Origin: Streptomyces sp. ADI95-17
Lineage (GTDB): Bacteria; Actinomycetota; Actinomycetes; Streptomycetales; Streptomycetaceae
NCBI RefSeq assembly: GCF_003846175.1
Contig: NZ_ML123047.1
Location: 98,262-162,261 of the forward strand
Direction of reading: 5' to 3'
Length of the DNA stretch: 64,000 bases
Part shown: positions 18,271 to 27,732 of the stretch, piece after piece
Position numbering within the stretch: the stretch's first letter is position 1
Layout: each line of letters starts with the position of its first letter
The notes under the pieces: generated by a model
Databases searched by the model: none
What the model was told of the DNA's origin: nothing
Seen by the model: only the letters and a program-made list of their open reading frames with translations
Made by a program: the position numbers and the translations under genes

Positions 18271-21135
18271 TCAGTCCTCCGCGGACGCCGCGGTCGTCGT
18301 CTTCTTCGCGGCCGTCGCCTTCTTGGCGGCGGTCGTGGTCTTCTTCGCGGTCGTCGTCTTCTTCGCCGCGGTCTTCTTGGCGGTCGCCGTGGTCTTCTTG
18401 GCGGCCGTCTTCTTCGCGGTCGCCTTCTTGGCCGGGGCCTTCTTCGCCGTCTTCTTCTTGGCGGGTCCCTTGGCACGCTTCTCGGCGAGCAGCTCGTAGC
18501 CGCGCTCCGGCGTGATGTCCTCGACGCTGTCGGCGGTCCGCAGCGTCGCGTTGGTCTCGCCGTCGGTGACGTAGGCGCCGAAGCGACCGTCCTTGACCAC
18601 GACCGGGGCCCCGCTCACCGGGTCCGTGCCCAGCTCCTTCAGCGGCGGCTTGGCCGCTGCCCGGCCGCGCTGCTTGGGCTGGGCGTAGATCGCGAGGGCC
18701 TCTTCGAGCGTGATGTCGAAGAGCTGGTCCTCGGAGGTGAGCGAACGCGAGTCCGTGCCCTTCTTCAGGTACGGGCCGTAGCGGCCGTTCTGCGCGGTGA
18801 TCTCGACGCCCTCGGCGTCCTCGCCGACGACCCGCGGCAGCGACATCAGCTTGAGCGCGTCGGCCAGCGTCACCGTGTCCAGGGACATGGTCTTGAAGAG
18901 CGAGGCGGTCCGCGGCTTCACCGCGTTCTTGCCGGTCTTCGGGGTGCCCTCGGGCAGCACCTCGGTGACGTACGGGCCGTAGCGCCCGTCCTTGGCGATG
19001 ATCTGGTTCCCGGAGACCGGGTCCGCGCCGAGCTCGAAGTCGCCGCTCGGCTTGGCCAGCAGCTCCTCCGCGTACTCGACGGACAGTTCGTCGGGCGCCA
19101 GGTCCTCCGGCACGTCCGCGCGCTGGTGGCCCTCGGCGTCCTTCTCACCGCGCTCGATGTACGGGCCGTAGCGGCCGACCCGGAGCTTGATGTCGTTGCC
19201 GACGGGGAACGAGGAGATCTCGCGGGCGTCGATCGCGCCGAGGTCGGTGACGAGTTCCTTCAGACCGCCGAGGTGATCGCCATCGCCGTTGCCCGCGTCG
19301 GAGGCCGCCCCCGCTCCGGCCGTGTCGCCGGCGCCCGCACCGAAGTAGAAGCGCTTCAGCCACGGCACGGACTGGGCCTCACCGCGTGCGATGCGGTCGA
19401 GGTCGTCCTCCATCTTCGCGGTGAAGTCGTAGTCGACGAGCCGGCCGAAGTGCTTCTCCAGCAGGTTGACCACGGCGAAGGAGAGGAACGACGGGACGAG
19501 CGCCGTGCCCTTCTTGAAGACGTAGCCGCGGTCCAGGATCGTGCCGATGATCGACGCGTACGTCGACGGGCGGCCGATCTCGCGCTCTTCCAGCTCCTTG
19601 ACCAGCGAGGCCTCGGTGTACCGGGCCGGCGGCTTGGTGGCGTGGCCGTCGACCGAGATCTCCTCGGCGGACAGCGCGTCGCCCTCGGCGACCTGCGGCA
19701 GACGCCGCTCGCGGTCGTCCAACTCGGCGTTCGGGTCGTCGGCGCCCTCGACGTACGCCTTCATGAAGCCGTGGAAGGTGATCGTCTTGCCGGATGCGGA
19801 GAACTCGGCGTCCCGGCCGTCGCTCGCCCGGCCGCCGATCTTGACGGTGACCGAGTTGCCGACCGCGTCCTTCATCTGGGAGGCGACGGTCCGCTTCCAG
19901 ATCAGCTCGTAGAGCCGGAACTGGTCACCGGTGAGGCCGGTCTCGGCGGGGGTGCGGAAGCGGTCGCCGGAGGGGCGGATCGCCTCGTGCGCCTCCTGCG
20001 CGTTCTTGACCTTCCCGGCGTACGTGCGCGGCTTGTCCGGCAGGTAGTCGGCGCCGTAGAGCTGGGTGACCTGCGCCCGGGCCGCGGAGACCGCGGTGTC
20101 CGAGAGGGTCGTGGAGTCGGTACGCATATAGGTGATGAAGCCGTTCTCGTACAGCTTCTGCGCGACCTGCATGGTGGCCTTGGCCCCGAAGCCCAGCTTG
20201 CGGCTCGCCTCCTGCTGGAGGGTCGTCGTACGGAAGGGGGCGTACGGGGAGCGGCGGTACGGCTTCGACTCGACGGACCGGACGGCGAACGAGGAGTCGG
20301 CGAGCGCGGCGGCCAGGGCGCGGGCGTTCGTCTCGTCCAGGTGCAGTGTCTGGCCGGAGGCGGACTTCAGCTGCCCGTCCGGACCGAAGTCACGGCCCTG
20401 GGCGATGCGCCGGCCGTCGACCGCGCTGAGGCGGGCGGTGAGGTTCGACGGGTCGGAGGCGTCACCGGTGCGGCCGGTGGCGAAGGTGCCGGTGAGGTCC
20501 CAGTACTCGGCGGAGCGGAAGGCGATGCGCTCGCGCTCGCGCTCGACGACGAGCCGGGTCGCCACGGACTGGACACGGCCGGCCGACAGGCGCGGCATGA
20601 CCTTCTTCCACAGGACCGGCGAGACCTCGTAGCCGTAGAGGCGGTCGAGGATACGGCGGGTCTCCTGGGCGTCGACCATGCGCTGGTTGAGCTCGCGCGG
20701 GTTGGCGACGGCCGCCCGGATCGCGTCCTTGGTGATCTCGTGGAAGACCATCCGGTGGACCGGGACCTTGGGCTTCAGGACTTCCTGCAGGTGCCACGCG
20801 ATGGCTTCGCCCTCGCGGTCCTCATCGGTGGCGAGGAAGAGTTCGTCGGACTCGGCCAGCAGCTGCTTGAGCTTCCTGACCTGCGCCTTCTTGTCCGCGT
20901 TGACGACATAGACGGGCTGGAAGTCATGCTCGACGTCGACGCCGAGCCGACGGACCTCGCCGGTGTACTCGTCCGGAACCTCTGCGGCGCCGTTCGGCAG
21001 GTCGCGGATGTGCCCGACGCTCGCCTCGACGACGTATCCGGGGCCGAGGTAGCCCTTGATCGTCTTCGCCTTGGCAGGCGACTCGACGATGACGAGTCGG
21101 CGGCCGCCCTGTGCGGTCTCGCTGGTCGGGGACAA
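18271..21135 (-). CDS. topA: DNA topoisomerase I
   Basis: 954 aa, type IA topoisomerase that relaxes negative supercoils. The TOPRIM domain opens with LVIVESPAKAKTIKGYLGPG and contains 'LATDEDREGEA'. The catalytic tyrosine is Y336 in ITYMRTDST. The C-terminal half carries repeated 'GRYGPYV/L'-type topo-C modules instead of zinc fingers. The last about 60 residues are a Lys/Ala repeat tail (KKTAKKAPAKK style), known in Streptomyces TopA to increase DNA binding and processivity. The start is a TTG at 21135 behind GGAGAG, giving an N-terminus like S. coelicolor TopA. An ATG-type frame start at 21228 would add a non-family leader. Confidence 0.95.
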   Translation of the reverse strand: MSPTSETAQGGRRLVIVESPAKAKTIKGYLGPGYVVEASVGHIRDLPNGAAEVPDEYTGEVRRLGVDVEHDFQPVYVVNADKKAQVRKLKQLLAESDELFLATDEDREGEAIAWHLQEVLKPKVPVHRMVFHEITKDAIRAAVANPRELNQRMVDAQETRRILDRLYGYEVSPVLWKKVMPRLSAGRVQSVATRLVVERERERIAFRSAEYWDLTGTFATGRTGDASDPSNLTARLSAVDGRRIAQGRDFGPDGQLKSASGQTLHLDETNARALAAALADSSFAVRSVESKPYRRSPYAPFRTTTLQQEASRKLGFGAKATMQVAQKLYENGFITYMRTDSTTLSDTAVSAARAQVTQLYGADYLPDKPRTYAGKVKNAQEAHEAIRPSGDRFRTPAETGLTGDQFRLYELIWKRTVASQMKDAVGNSVTVKIGGRASDGRDAEFSASGKTITFHGFMKAYVEGADDPNAELDDRERRLPQVAEGDALSAEEISVDGHATKPPARYTEASLVKELEEREIGRPSTYASIIGTILDRGYVFKKGTALVPSFLSFAVVNLLEKHFGRLVDYDFTAKMEDDLDRIARGEAQSVPWLKRFYFGAGAGDTAGAGAASDAGNGDGDHLGGLKELVTDLGAIDAREISSFPVGNDIKLRVGRYGPYIERGEKDAEGHQRADVPEDLAPDELSVEYAEELLAKPSGDFELGADPVSGNQIIAKDGRYGPYVTEVLPEGTPKTGKNAVKPRTASLFKTMSLDTVTLADALKLMSLPRVVGEDAEGVEITAQNGRYGPYLKKGTDSRSLTSEDQLFDITLEEALAIYAQPKQRGRAAAKPPLKELGTDPVSGAPVVVKDGRFGAYVTDGETNATLRTADSVEDITPERGYELLAEKRAKGPAKKKTAKKAPAKKATAKKTAAKKTTATAKKTAAKKTTTAKKTTTAAKKATAAKKTTTAASAED

Positions 21136-21581
21136 CTTCGCTCTTCTCTCCGGTCGACGCTCGGTGGGCATCCGGGCAGCGCGATGACGCTGCCGAAGGT
21201 GCTGTCGCTGCGGAGTGTGACGGTACAACCCGCCCCCGTGTCAAACGGCAAAAGCCCGCAACGGCCACTCGAACGGTAACCCGACTTCCGCCATTCCTGC
21301 CGCCCGGACCGCCCGGTCCGCCGTGTGCACGGTCGCTGCCTGCGGGTTTCCGGGGTGCTGTGGCGGCGCTGCGGGCGTCGGCAGCGGGCCGCGTACGGTC
21401 CGGGCGTGTTCCCCGCCACTGTCCGCCGTGCGCCGCCGGTTTCCCGGCAGAGCCGGTGGGCCGGTGGGCCGGTGGGCCGGGCCGGGCCGGGCCTGCGGGC
21501 GGCGGATCGGGCAGGCCCTGTGCGCGGTGGAGCGGGCCGGGCCCATGAGCCACGGATCTGACCGGGCCTGTGAGCAGTGGA
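21136..21581. other. 446-bp topA upstream region with tandem repeats, no gene seen
   Basis: Holds the topA leader and presumably its supercoiling-sensitive promoter (topA of Streptomyces is induced by supercoiling changes; established for S. coelicolor). Tandem GCCGGTGG repeats occur at 21452-21491. Two imperfect copies of a 'GGATC..GGGCCTGTG.GC.GTGGA' block occur at about 21503-21580. Long open frames cross it but have no family features. Confidence 0.55.
21452..21491. repeat. Tandem GCCGGTGG / GCCGG repeat
   Basis: Three exact copies of GCCGGTGG (from 21452) run into three copies of GCCGG. Noncoding, between topA and a small membrane-protein gene. Confidence 0.85.
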
Positions 21582-21779
21582 TCAGATACGGGTGAAGCAC
21601 CACACACCGAGGACGAGAAAAAGTACGCCGAACACAGTGGCGAGCGCGGCGGAGGCGACGGGGCTCACGCCGTGCGCCACCGGCGCGCGGTGCAGCACAC
21701 GCGCCCCCGTCCACAGCAGCAGCGCGGCACCGAACAGCGCGAACGCCGATCCGGCGAAGATCGCAGGTCCGCTCTCCAT
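21582..21779 (-). CDS. Small membrane protein, two TM segments
   Basis: 65 aa. Two hydrophobic helices (about residues 6-24 and 42-62) are separated by a short polar loop, ending CFTRI. The ATG at 21779 is preferred to a start at 21845 because GAGGGAGG lies upstream. No family is recognised. A gene of this type sits next to topA in other Streptomyces, from memory. Confidence 0.7.
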   Translation of the reverse strand: MESGPAIFAGSAFALFGAALLLWTGARVLHRAPVAHGVSPVASAALATVFGVLFLVLGVWCFTRI

Positions 21780-22302
21780 GCCGTACGCCTCCCTCTCCCT
21801 GCCCGGGCCGGGGCGTGTGCCGTCCGGCCAGGGGGAGGCTGCCACCCCAGGGCATCGACCATGCGAACCCCGGGTGAATGGCCGGTTCCGCCCGCCTCTC
21901 GGCGACGCCGCCCGGAGCCCATCGAGGATCCGGCAGAGCCCCCATCGGGGTTCCGGCAGAGTCCTGCCGGGGTTCTGCCAGGGCTCCGCTCAGGGTTCCG
22001 GCCGGGTTCCGGCCCGGTGCCGGCCGGTTCCGGCCCGGTGCCGGCCGGTTCCGGCCCGGTGCCGCCAAGGCTCCGCCGGGACTCCGTCCGGCGTCCCATC
22101 CGGAATCCGCCCCCTCCTCGGCGCACCGCCGGCGGCGAGCCCGAATCCGCTGCTCGCGGGGCCTCTCCTTACCTACGGCGGTACGTGCCCGAACGGAACG
22201 GGAACGGAGACCTGGACGGGGCTGGACCGGGTTGGACGGCCAATCGGACCTGCAATCGGGCCGGCCAATCGGGCGCGCGGAGGCAAGCGACCGGGCGAGC
22301 GC
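21780..22302. other. 523-bp repeat-rich intergenic region, no gene seen
   Basis: Degenerate 'GGTTCCGGC' type repeats from about 21920 to 22100, with a perfect 21-bp core array, then several 'GGCCAATCGG' elements near 22240-22280. The open frames here are by-products of the repeat. Confidence 0.6.
22005..22066. repeat. 21-bp tandem repeat, three copies
   Basis: The unit begins GGTTCCGGCCCGGTGCCGG. Copies 1 and 2 (22005-22025, 22026-22046) are identical, and copy 3 is one base short. Confidence 0.9.
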
Positions 22303-23817
22303 TCAGCCCGCCGGAGGAACCGGCTCCAGGAAGCCCTCCTCGACCAGCAGCCGGATCGCCTGCGGCGTCCGGTCGCGCAGCAGCACCGGGTCCTCGTTCA
22401 TCAACTGGGCGATCGCGTCCAGGATCCGGCCCGCGGGAAGCGTTCCGTCGCACACCCCCGCGAAGCCGGCGCCCACGGCATCGACCTTCGTCGCGCGCCG
22501 CATGCCCCGGTGCTGACGGAGCACCACGTGTTCCGGATCCTCCGCGCCGGGCAGGCCGACCTGCTCCTGCACCACCTCGGCGGCCAGGGTGAAGTGCCCG
22601 GCCAGGAGCGCCGCGTCGTCCTGCTCGCGGAGGTAGTCCTGACGGGCGAAGTGGGCCTCGACGGCCGGTCCGAGCGGCTGCTCCACCGCGTGCGGCCACT
22701 CCTCGATCACGACCGACGGATTGCCCGCGGCGGCTGCGGCGGACTTGCGCAGGGTGATCCAGCCGAAGCCGACGCCCTTGGTCTTGCGGGCCTCGAACTC
22801 GTCCAGCCAGGCGTCGTACCGCGCGGCGTACTCGGCGGAGTCCGTGCGGTGGTCGCCGCTGTCGCGCAGCCACAGCTCCGCGTACTGCGTGACGTCCTGG
22901 ACCTCGCGCTGCACGATCCAGGCGTCGCAGCCGAACGGAACCCAGGCGCTCAGCCGGCTCTGCCAGTCCTCGCCCTCGACGTGCTGCCAGTTGGCGAGGA
23001 AGTGGGCGTATCCGCCCTCGTTCAGCCGGTCGCCCGTCTGCTGCACCAGGGTCCGGCACAGGTCGTCACCGCCCATGCCGCCGTCGCGGTAGGTGAGCCG
23101 GGCACCGGGCGAGATGACGAACGGGGGGTTGGAGACGATCAGGTCGTACGTCTCGGTGCCGACCGGTTCGTACAACGAGCCCTGGCGCAGCTCGGCCGGG
23201 GCGACTCCGGACAGCGCGAGGGTCAGCCGGGTGAAGTCCAGCGCGCGCGGGTTGAGGTCGGTGGCCGTGACCCGGGAGGCGTGCTGCGAGGCGTGCAGCG
23301 CCTGAATGCCGGAGCCGGTGCCGACATCCAGCGCGGAAGCGACAGGCGTACGGACGGTGATCCCGGCGAGCGTGGTGGAAGCCCCTCCGACACCCAGGAC
23401 CACGCCTTCCTCGCGCGAGCCGATGCCGCCCGCGCCACCGACGGCGCAGCCCAGGTCGGAGACGATGTACCAGTCCTGTCCCTCGGGCCCGCTGTACGGC
23501 CGTACGTCGACCGTGGCCCGCACCTCGTCGCCGACGCGGGTCACCCAGCCGTCCTCGGCGCACTCGGCCAGCGGGAGCGCGGCGGCGGCCCGCTCGTACG
23601 GCACCGGCTGCTGGAGCAGGAAGAGCCGCACCAGCGTGTCGAGCGGGGCGTCGCCCCGGGTGGCACGGAGCGCCGGGACCGTCTCGCTGCGGGCGAGCGC
23701 GGCGTAGGCGGGGGCACCGAGCAGGTCGAGGAGCCCGTCCGCGGTGAAGGCGGCGGCGAGCAGGGCTTCGCGGAGCCGGGGCGAACGGTCGGGCACGGGG
23801 AGGCTGGTCGTACTCAC
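22303..23817 (-). CDS. SAM-dependent methyltransferase (class I, NPPF type)
   Basis: 504 aa. The SAM-binding motif 'ALDVGTGSGIQALHA' is followed by the N-P-P-F catalytic tetrapeptide (LIVSNPPFVISPG), as in N5-glutamine and N6-adenine methyltransferases. An N-terminal about 130-aa domain ('LGAPAYAALARSETVPAL') and a C-terminal about 170-aa domain flank the core; both recur in actinobacterial homologues. The target (protein, rRNA or DNA base) is not evident. The start is a GTG at 23817 (VSTTSLPVPD). An in-frame start at 23919 would add an implausible leader. Confidence 0.88.
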   Translation of the reverse strand: MSTTSLPVPDRSPRLREALLAAAFTADGLLDLLGAPAYAALARSETVPALRATRGDAPLDTLVRLFLLQQPVPYERAAAALPLAECAEDGWVTRVGDEVRATVDVRPYSGPEGQDWYIVSDLGCAVGGAGGIGSREEGVVLGVGGASTTLAGITVRTPVASALDVGTGSGIQALHASQHASRVTATDLNPRALDFTRLTLALSGVAPAELRQGSLYEPVGTETYDLIVSNPPFVISPGARLTYRDGGMGGDDLCRTLVQQTGDRLNEGGYAHFLANWQHVEGEDWQSRLSAWVPFGCDAWIVQREVQDVTQYAELWLRDSGDHRTDSAEYAARYDAWLDEFEARKTKGVGFGWITLRKSAAAAAGNPSVVIEEWPHAVEQPLGPAVEAHFARQDYLREQDDAALLAGHFTLAAEVVQEQVGLPGAEDPEHVVLRQHRGMRRATKVDAVGAGFAGVCDGTLPAGRILDAIAQLMNEDPVLLRDRTPQAIRLLVEEGFLEPVPPAG

Positions 23818-23849
23818 CCACCCATTGTGGCCGCTCCCACCGACAACGG

Positions 23850-23886
23850 CAGCGGCCCGGCGCCCATCGGGGCGGCCGGGCCGCTG
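23850..23886 (-). terminator. Terminator after the SCO3546-like lipoprotein gene
   Basis: Perfect 12-bp stem CAGCGGCCCGGC / GCCGGGCCGCTG with 13-nt loop, between the lipoprotein stop and the methyltransferase start, both minus strand. Confidence 0.75.
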
Positions 23887-23958
23887 TACGACAGATGTCG
23901 TGCCACCGGCAGGCACCAACAGCCGCGCATCACCAGGGCCGCCGTCGCTGCCGTCCGG

Positions 23959-24576
23959 TCACGCCTTCTTGCTGGGCGAGGCGGACGGTGCCTCGGACGG
24001 CTCCGTGGAGGCCTTCGGCGGCGTCGAGGCCGTCGGCTTCTGGCAGCCCTTCTGCTTGGCCATCGCGGTGCCGACCTCGCCGGACTGAAGCTTCTTCAGC
24101 GCCTCGTCACCACTGGTGCTGATCTTGTTCAGCTCGTCCGCGATGCCCTTGAGACCGTCGGCGAACTTCGCCTGGTCCTTCGTCTCCAGCGCGTCGACCT
24201 TCTTCTGCAGGTTCCCGTACGCCGCGGAGGAGGCGTTGAGTTCCTTCACGGCCTCCTTGTGCGTGGCCTCACCGCCGTCGACCGGCGGCGCACCCGCGGA
24301 GTCGACGGCCGTGCCCAGTGCCTTGTACGCCTGCGAGATCTGCTGGAAGGCGGCCGAGTCGGTCTTCTGGACGTCGGCGGGCTTGCTGTTGTCCGCGGTC
24401 TGCTGCTGGATGGCGGCGTTGGCGTTCGCGATCTTCTGAAGCTGGGGCTGGACCTGGTCGCAGACCTTCTTCGCCCAGTCGTTCACCTTGTCGCTGTTGT
24501 CGTCGCTGCTGCAGCCCGACAGCGTAAGTACCAGTACCGCACCGCCGGACAGTGCGGCCGCAAGCTTCTTGTTCAC
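23959..24576 (-). CDS. Small coiled-coil lipoprotein
   Basis: 205 aa. Signal peptide with lipobox L-S-G-C near residue 22. The mature chain is helical ('VCDQVQPQLQKIANANAAIQQQ', 'YGNLQKKVDALE') with a Ser/Ala/Pro tail ending SKKA. It is surface-anchored with unknown function. The GTG at 24576 has GGAAGGGA upstream. A TTG six codons earlier is less likely. Confidence 0.82.
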   Translation of the reverse strand: MNKKLAAALSGGAVLVLTLSGCSSDDNSDKVNDWAKKVCDQVQPQLQKIANANAAIQQQTADNSKPADVQKTDSAAFQQISQAYKALGTAVDSAGAPPVDGGEATHKEAVKELNASSAAYGNLQKKVDALETKDQAKFADGLKGIADELNKISTSGDEALKKLQSGEVGTAMAKQKGCQKPTASTPPKASTEPSEAPSASPSKKA

Positions 24577-24932
24577 CGGATCGGTCCCTTCCAAGGCTCT
24601 CGGCCCCGGAACTTACACGGCGAGCGCCCTCCGCCCGGGCGCCGGGCGTCCGATGAGTAGCCTTTTGCAGCCATTTGCACCAAGGGAAATGAGGGAGATG
24701 CCACTCACCCGCACAGCCCTCACCGCTCGGGAACACACGCACGAACAAACACCCGGACGGCTTACGGATCGACCGCCGACGGGCACCCGCGCGAAAATGT
24801 GAGCGGGCGGACGACACATCAGAATGCGTCGCCCGCCCGGTTATTGAGCGGGACCGGTTACGTGCCACCGCCCGTCCACCGAGCCGGGGACGGACTACGG
24901 ATCACCGCCCGGCCCCGGCCCCGGCCACTGGT
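24577..24932. other. Intergenic between lipoprotein gene and hppA terminator
   Basis: Contains the lipoprotein promoter region and the hppA terminator. 24655-24700 is locally AT-rich ('CCTTTTGCAGCCATTTGC'), a likely promoter zone for the lipoprotein gene. No gene is seen. Confidence 0.5.
24804..24839 (-). terminator. Terminator downstream of hppA
   Basis: CGGGCGGACGAC (24804-24815) pairs with GTCGCCCGCCCG (24828-24839), one mismatch, 12-nt loop. On the minus strand it is followed by CTCACATTTTCGC. Confidence 0.7.
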
Positions 24933-27380
24933 TCACGAAACGGCTGCTTGGCCCGGCGACTTGGCCGGCGCGTCCCCGCCTCCGTCCCCGTCGCCGGGAT
25001 CCTCGTCGCCCACGGCGATTCCGCGCCGCTTGGATACGTAGACCGCGCCGACGATGACCGCGACGGCGAGCACCGCCACCACCGCGCGCACTCCGGCGCT
25101 CGCGTCCTGCCCGTAGCTGAACTGCACCACCGCCGGGGCGATGAGCAGGGCTACCAGGTTCATCACCTTGAGCAAGGGGTTGATCGCCGGCCCGGCCGTG
25201 TCCTTGAAGGGGTCGCCGACCGTGTCGCCGATGACGGTCGCGGCATGGGCCTCGCTGCCCTTGCCGCCGTAGTGACCGTCCTCGACGAGCTTCTTGGCGT
25301 TGTCCCACGCGCCGCCGGAGTTGGCGAGGAAGACCGCCATCAGGGTGCCGGTCCCGATGGCACCCGCGAGATAGGAGCCGAGCGCTCCGACGCCGAGCGT
25401 GAACCCGACGGCGATCGGCGCCAGGACGGCCAGCAGACCGGGCGTGGCGAGCTCACGCAGGGCGTCCTTGGTGCAGATGTCGACGACGCGCCCGTACTCC
25501 GGCTTCTCGCTGTAGTCCATGATCCCGGGATGCTCGCGGAACTGCCGCCGCACCTCGTAGACCACGGCCCCGGCGGACCGCGACACCGCGTTGATCGCCA
25601 GCCCGGAGAAGAGGAAGACGACCGCGGCACCGAGGATCAGGCCCACCAGGTTGTTGGGCTGCGAGATGTCCAGACTGAGCGTCATCTCGCCGGCCTTGGC
25701 GCCCACGTCATCGACCGCCGTGGCGATCGCGTCGCGGTACGAACCGAAGAGCGCCGACGCCGCCAGCACGGCGGTGGCGATGGCGATGCCCTTGGTGATG
25801 GCCTTGGTCGTGTTGCCGACGGCGTCCAGGTCGGTGAGGACCTGCGCGCCGGCGCCCGTGACATCACCGGACATCTCGGCGATGCCCTGCGCGTTGTCCG
25901 AGACCGGGCCGAAGGTGTCCATGGCGACAATGACACCGACGGTGGTGAGCAGCCCGGTCCCCGCCAGGGCCACCGCGAAGAGCGCCAGCATGATCGACGT
26001 ACCGCCGAGCAGGAACGCCCCGTAGACTCCCAGACCGATCAGCAGCGCCGTGTAGACGGCGGACTCCAGACCGATGGAGATGCCCGCGAGCACGACGGTG
26101 GCCGGGCCGGTCAGCGAGGACTTGCCGATGTCCCTGACGGGGCGCCTGCTCGTCTCGGTGAAGTACCCGGTCAGCTGCTGGATCAGGGCGGCCAGCACGA
26201 TACCGATGGCGACGGCCACCAGGGCGAAGATCCGCGGGTCGCCACCGTGCGAGGTGATGGCGCTGTCGGTCACACCGTCCAGATCCGCGTACGAGGACGG
26301 CAGGTAGACGAACACGCCCACGGCCACCAGCACCAGCGAGATCACCGCGGAGATGAAGAATCCGCGGTTGATCGCGGTCATTCCGCTGCGGTCGGTGCGC
26401 CGGGGGGCGACCGCGAAGATGCCGATCATCGCGGTGACCACGCCGATCGCCGGAACGATCAGCGGAAAGGCCAGTCCGGCATCGCCGAAGGCGGCCTTGC
26501 CGAGGATGAGCGCGGCGACGAGTGTCACGGCGTACGACTCGAAGAGGTCGGCCGCCATTCCGGCGCAGTCACCGACGTTGTCGCCCACGTTGTCGGCGAT
26601 GGTGGCGGCGTTGCGCGGATCGTCCTCCGGGATGCCCTGCTCGACCTTGCCGACGAGGTCGGCGCCGACGTCCGCGGCCTTGGTGAAGATGCCACCGCCG
26701 ACCCTCATGAACATGGCGATCAGCGCGGCCCCGAGCCCGAAGCCCTCCAGCACCTTCGGGGCGTCGGCGGCATAGACGAGCACGACACAGGACGCGCCGA
26801 GCAGGCCGAGGCCCACGGTGATCATCCCGACCACGCCACCGGTACGAAAAGCGATCTTCATCGCTTTGTGCGAAACAGCGGTGAGATCCTTTTCCGGCTC
26901 GCCTTCCGCGGGAGTCGCCTCACGCGCAGCCGCAGCCACACGGACATTGCTGCGCACCGCGAGCCGCATCCCGATGTATCCGGTGGCCGCCGAGAAAAGC
27001 GCACCCACCAGGAAGAACAACGAACGGCCCGCTCGCTGCGACCAGTTGTCGGCCGGTAGCAGCAGAAGCAGGAAGAAGACCACGACGGCAAAGATGCCGA
27101 CGGTGCGCAACTGCCGGGCCAGATAGGCATTCGCGCCTTCCTGGACGGCGGCCGCGATCTCCTTCATGCGGTCGGTGCCCTCGCCGGCCGCCAGCACCTG
27201 ACGCACCAGCAGTCTGGCGACGACCAGGGCGGCGACGGCCACCACTGCGACGACGATCACGATGACACGGTTGTCATCGGTGAGAACGGCGGCCGCCAGA
27301 GAAGTGGACCGGCCGGCAGGTGCGGAAAATGCGGAATCTTGCGCGGGTCCTGCCAGTGGGGTGTTGAAGAACTCCGCCAT
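24933..27380 (-). CDS. hppA: Membrane-bound proton-translocating pyrophosphatase, K+-independent
   Basis: 815 aa, about 16 TM helices. It hydrolyses PPi and pumps H+ across the membrane. The catalytic loop [19 protein letters not shown] is at about residue 236, followed by '[17 protein letters not shown]'. The determinant GNTTKA (about 521-526) has Lys, which marks the K+-independent subclass (Ala there marks K+-dependent pumps; established family knowledge). A textbook AAGGAGG precedes the ATG at 27380. A longer frame to 27536 lacks this. There is a terminator on each side, so it is probably monocistronic. Confidence 0.96.
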   Translation of the reverse strand: MAEFFNTPLAGPAQDSAFSAPAGRSTSLAAAVLTDDNRVIVIVVAVVAVAALVVARLLVRQVLAAGEGTDRMKEIAAAVQEGANAYLARQLRTVGIFAVVVFFLLLLLPADNWSQRAGRSLFFLVGALFSAATGYIGMRLAVRSNVRVAAAAREATPAEGEPEKDLTAVSHKAMKIAFRTGGVVGMITVGLGLLGASCVVLVYAADAPKVLEGFGLGAALIAMFMRVGGGIFTKAADVGADLVGKVEQGIPEDDPRNAATIADNVGDNVGDCAGMAADLFESYAVTLVAALILGKAAFGDAGLAFPLIVPAIGVVTAMIGIFAVAPRRTDRSGMTAINRGFFISAVISLVLVAVGVFVYLPSSYADLDGVTDSAITSHGGDPRIFALVAVAIGIVLAALIQQLTGYFTETSRRPVRDIGKSSLTGPATVVLAGISIGLESAVYTALLIGLGVYGAFLLGGTSIMLALFAVALAGTGLLTTVGVIVAMDTFGPVSDNAQGIAEMSGDVTGAGAQVLTDLDAVGNTTKAITKGIAIATAVLAASALFGSYRDAIATAVDDVGAKAGEMTLSLDISQPNNLVGLILGAAVVFLFSGLAINAVSRSAGAVVYEVRRQFREHPGIMDYSEKPEYGRVVDICTKDALRELATPGLLAVLAPIAVGFTLGVGALGSYLAGAIGTGTLMAVFLANSGGAWDNAKKLVEDGHYGGKGSEAHAATVIGDTVGDPFKDTAGPAINPLLKVMNLVALLIAPAVVQFSYGQDASAGVRAVVAVLAVAVIVGAVYVSKRRGIAVGDEDPGDGDGGGDAPAKSPGQAAVS

Positions 27381-27418
27381 ACGTCCTCCTTGACGCTCAG
27401 CGCTCAAGACGTGGACGG

Positions 27419-27424
27419 ATTGTA
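27419..27424 (-). promoter_or_regulatory. Possible hppA promoter -10 (TACAAT)
   Basis: TACAAT on the minus strand about 40 nt upstream of the hppA start, in a locally AT-rich patch. A TGTTTT sits 17 nt further upstream as a weak -35. Sequence inspection only. Confidence 0.3.
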
Positions 27425-27568
27425 GGGAGCGGGAGCTGATCAAAACAGTGCGCCGTAAATGTAATTGACCTCCACCCTTCGATCGATAAATGATCGCCCT
27501 CTCGGAGAGGCCCGAATGCAGTAATGGGGCAGGCACATTTTCCGTAGATCATCGATCACGCATAAATG

Positions 27569-27594
27569 AAAAAAGGCCCTGCTCAGCAGGGCCT
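27569..27594 (-). terminator. Intrinsic terminator after the anti-sigma gene
   Basis: AGGCCCTGCT (27574-27583) and AGCAGGGCCT (27585-27594) form a perfect 10-bp stem. On the minus strand it is followed by TTTTTTCATTTA. One of the most canonical terminators in the window; it closes the bldG/apgA unit. Confidence 0.93.
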
Positions 27595-27732
27595 CGAAAC
27601 ATGGATCAAGAAATGGGCCGGAGAAACCGGGGAACAGGTTCGACCGGGCCGGGGCAGGCGGACCGGGGCGGGCGGCTCGGGCGGCGGACCGCCCGAGGCA
27701 TGCGGCGCCCGGGATGTCTCAGGGGAGCAGCG

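Noticed and set aside
16861-21279. 1472-codon plus-strand frame across tmk and topA
   Set aside because: Spans two genes and an intergenic terminator; a GC artefact.
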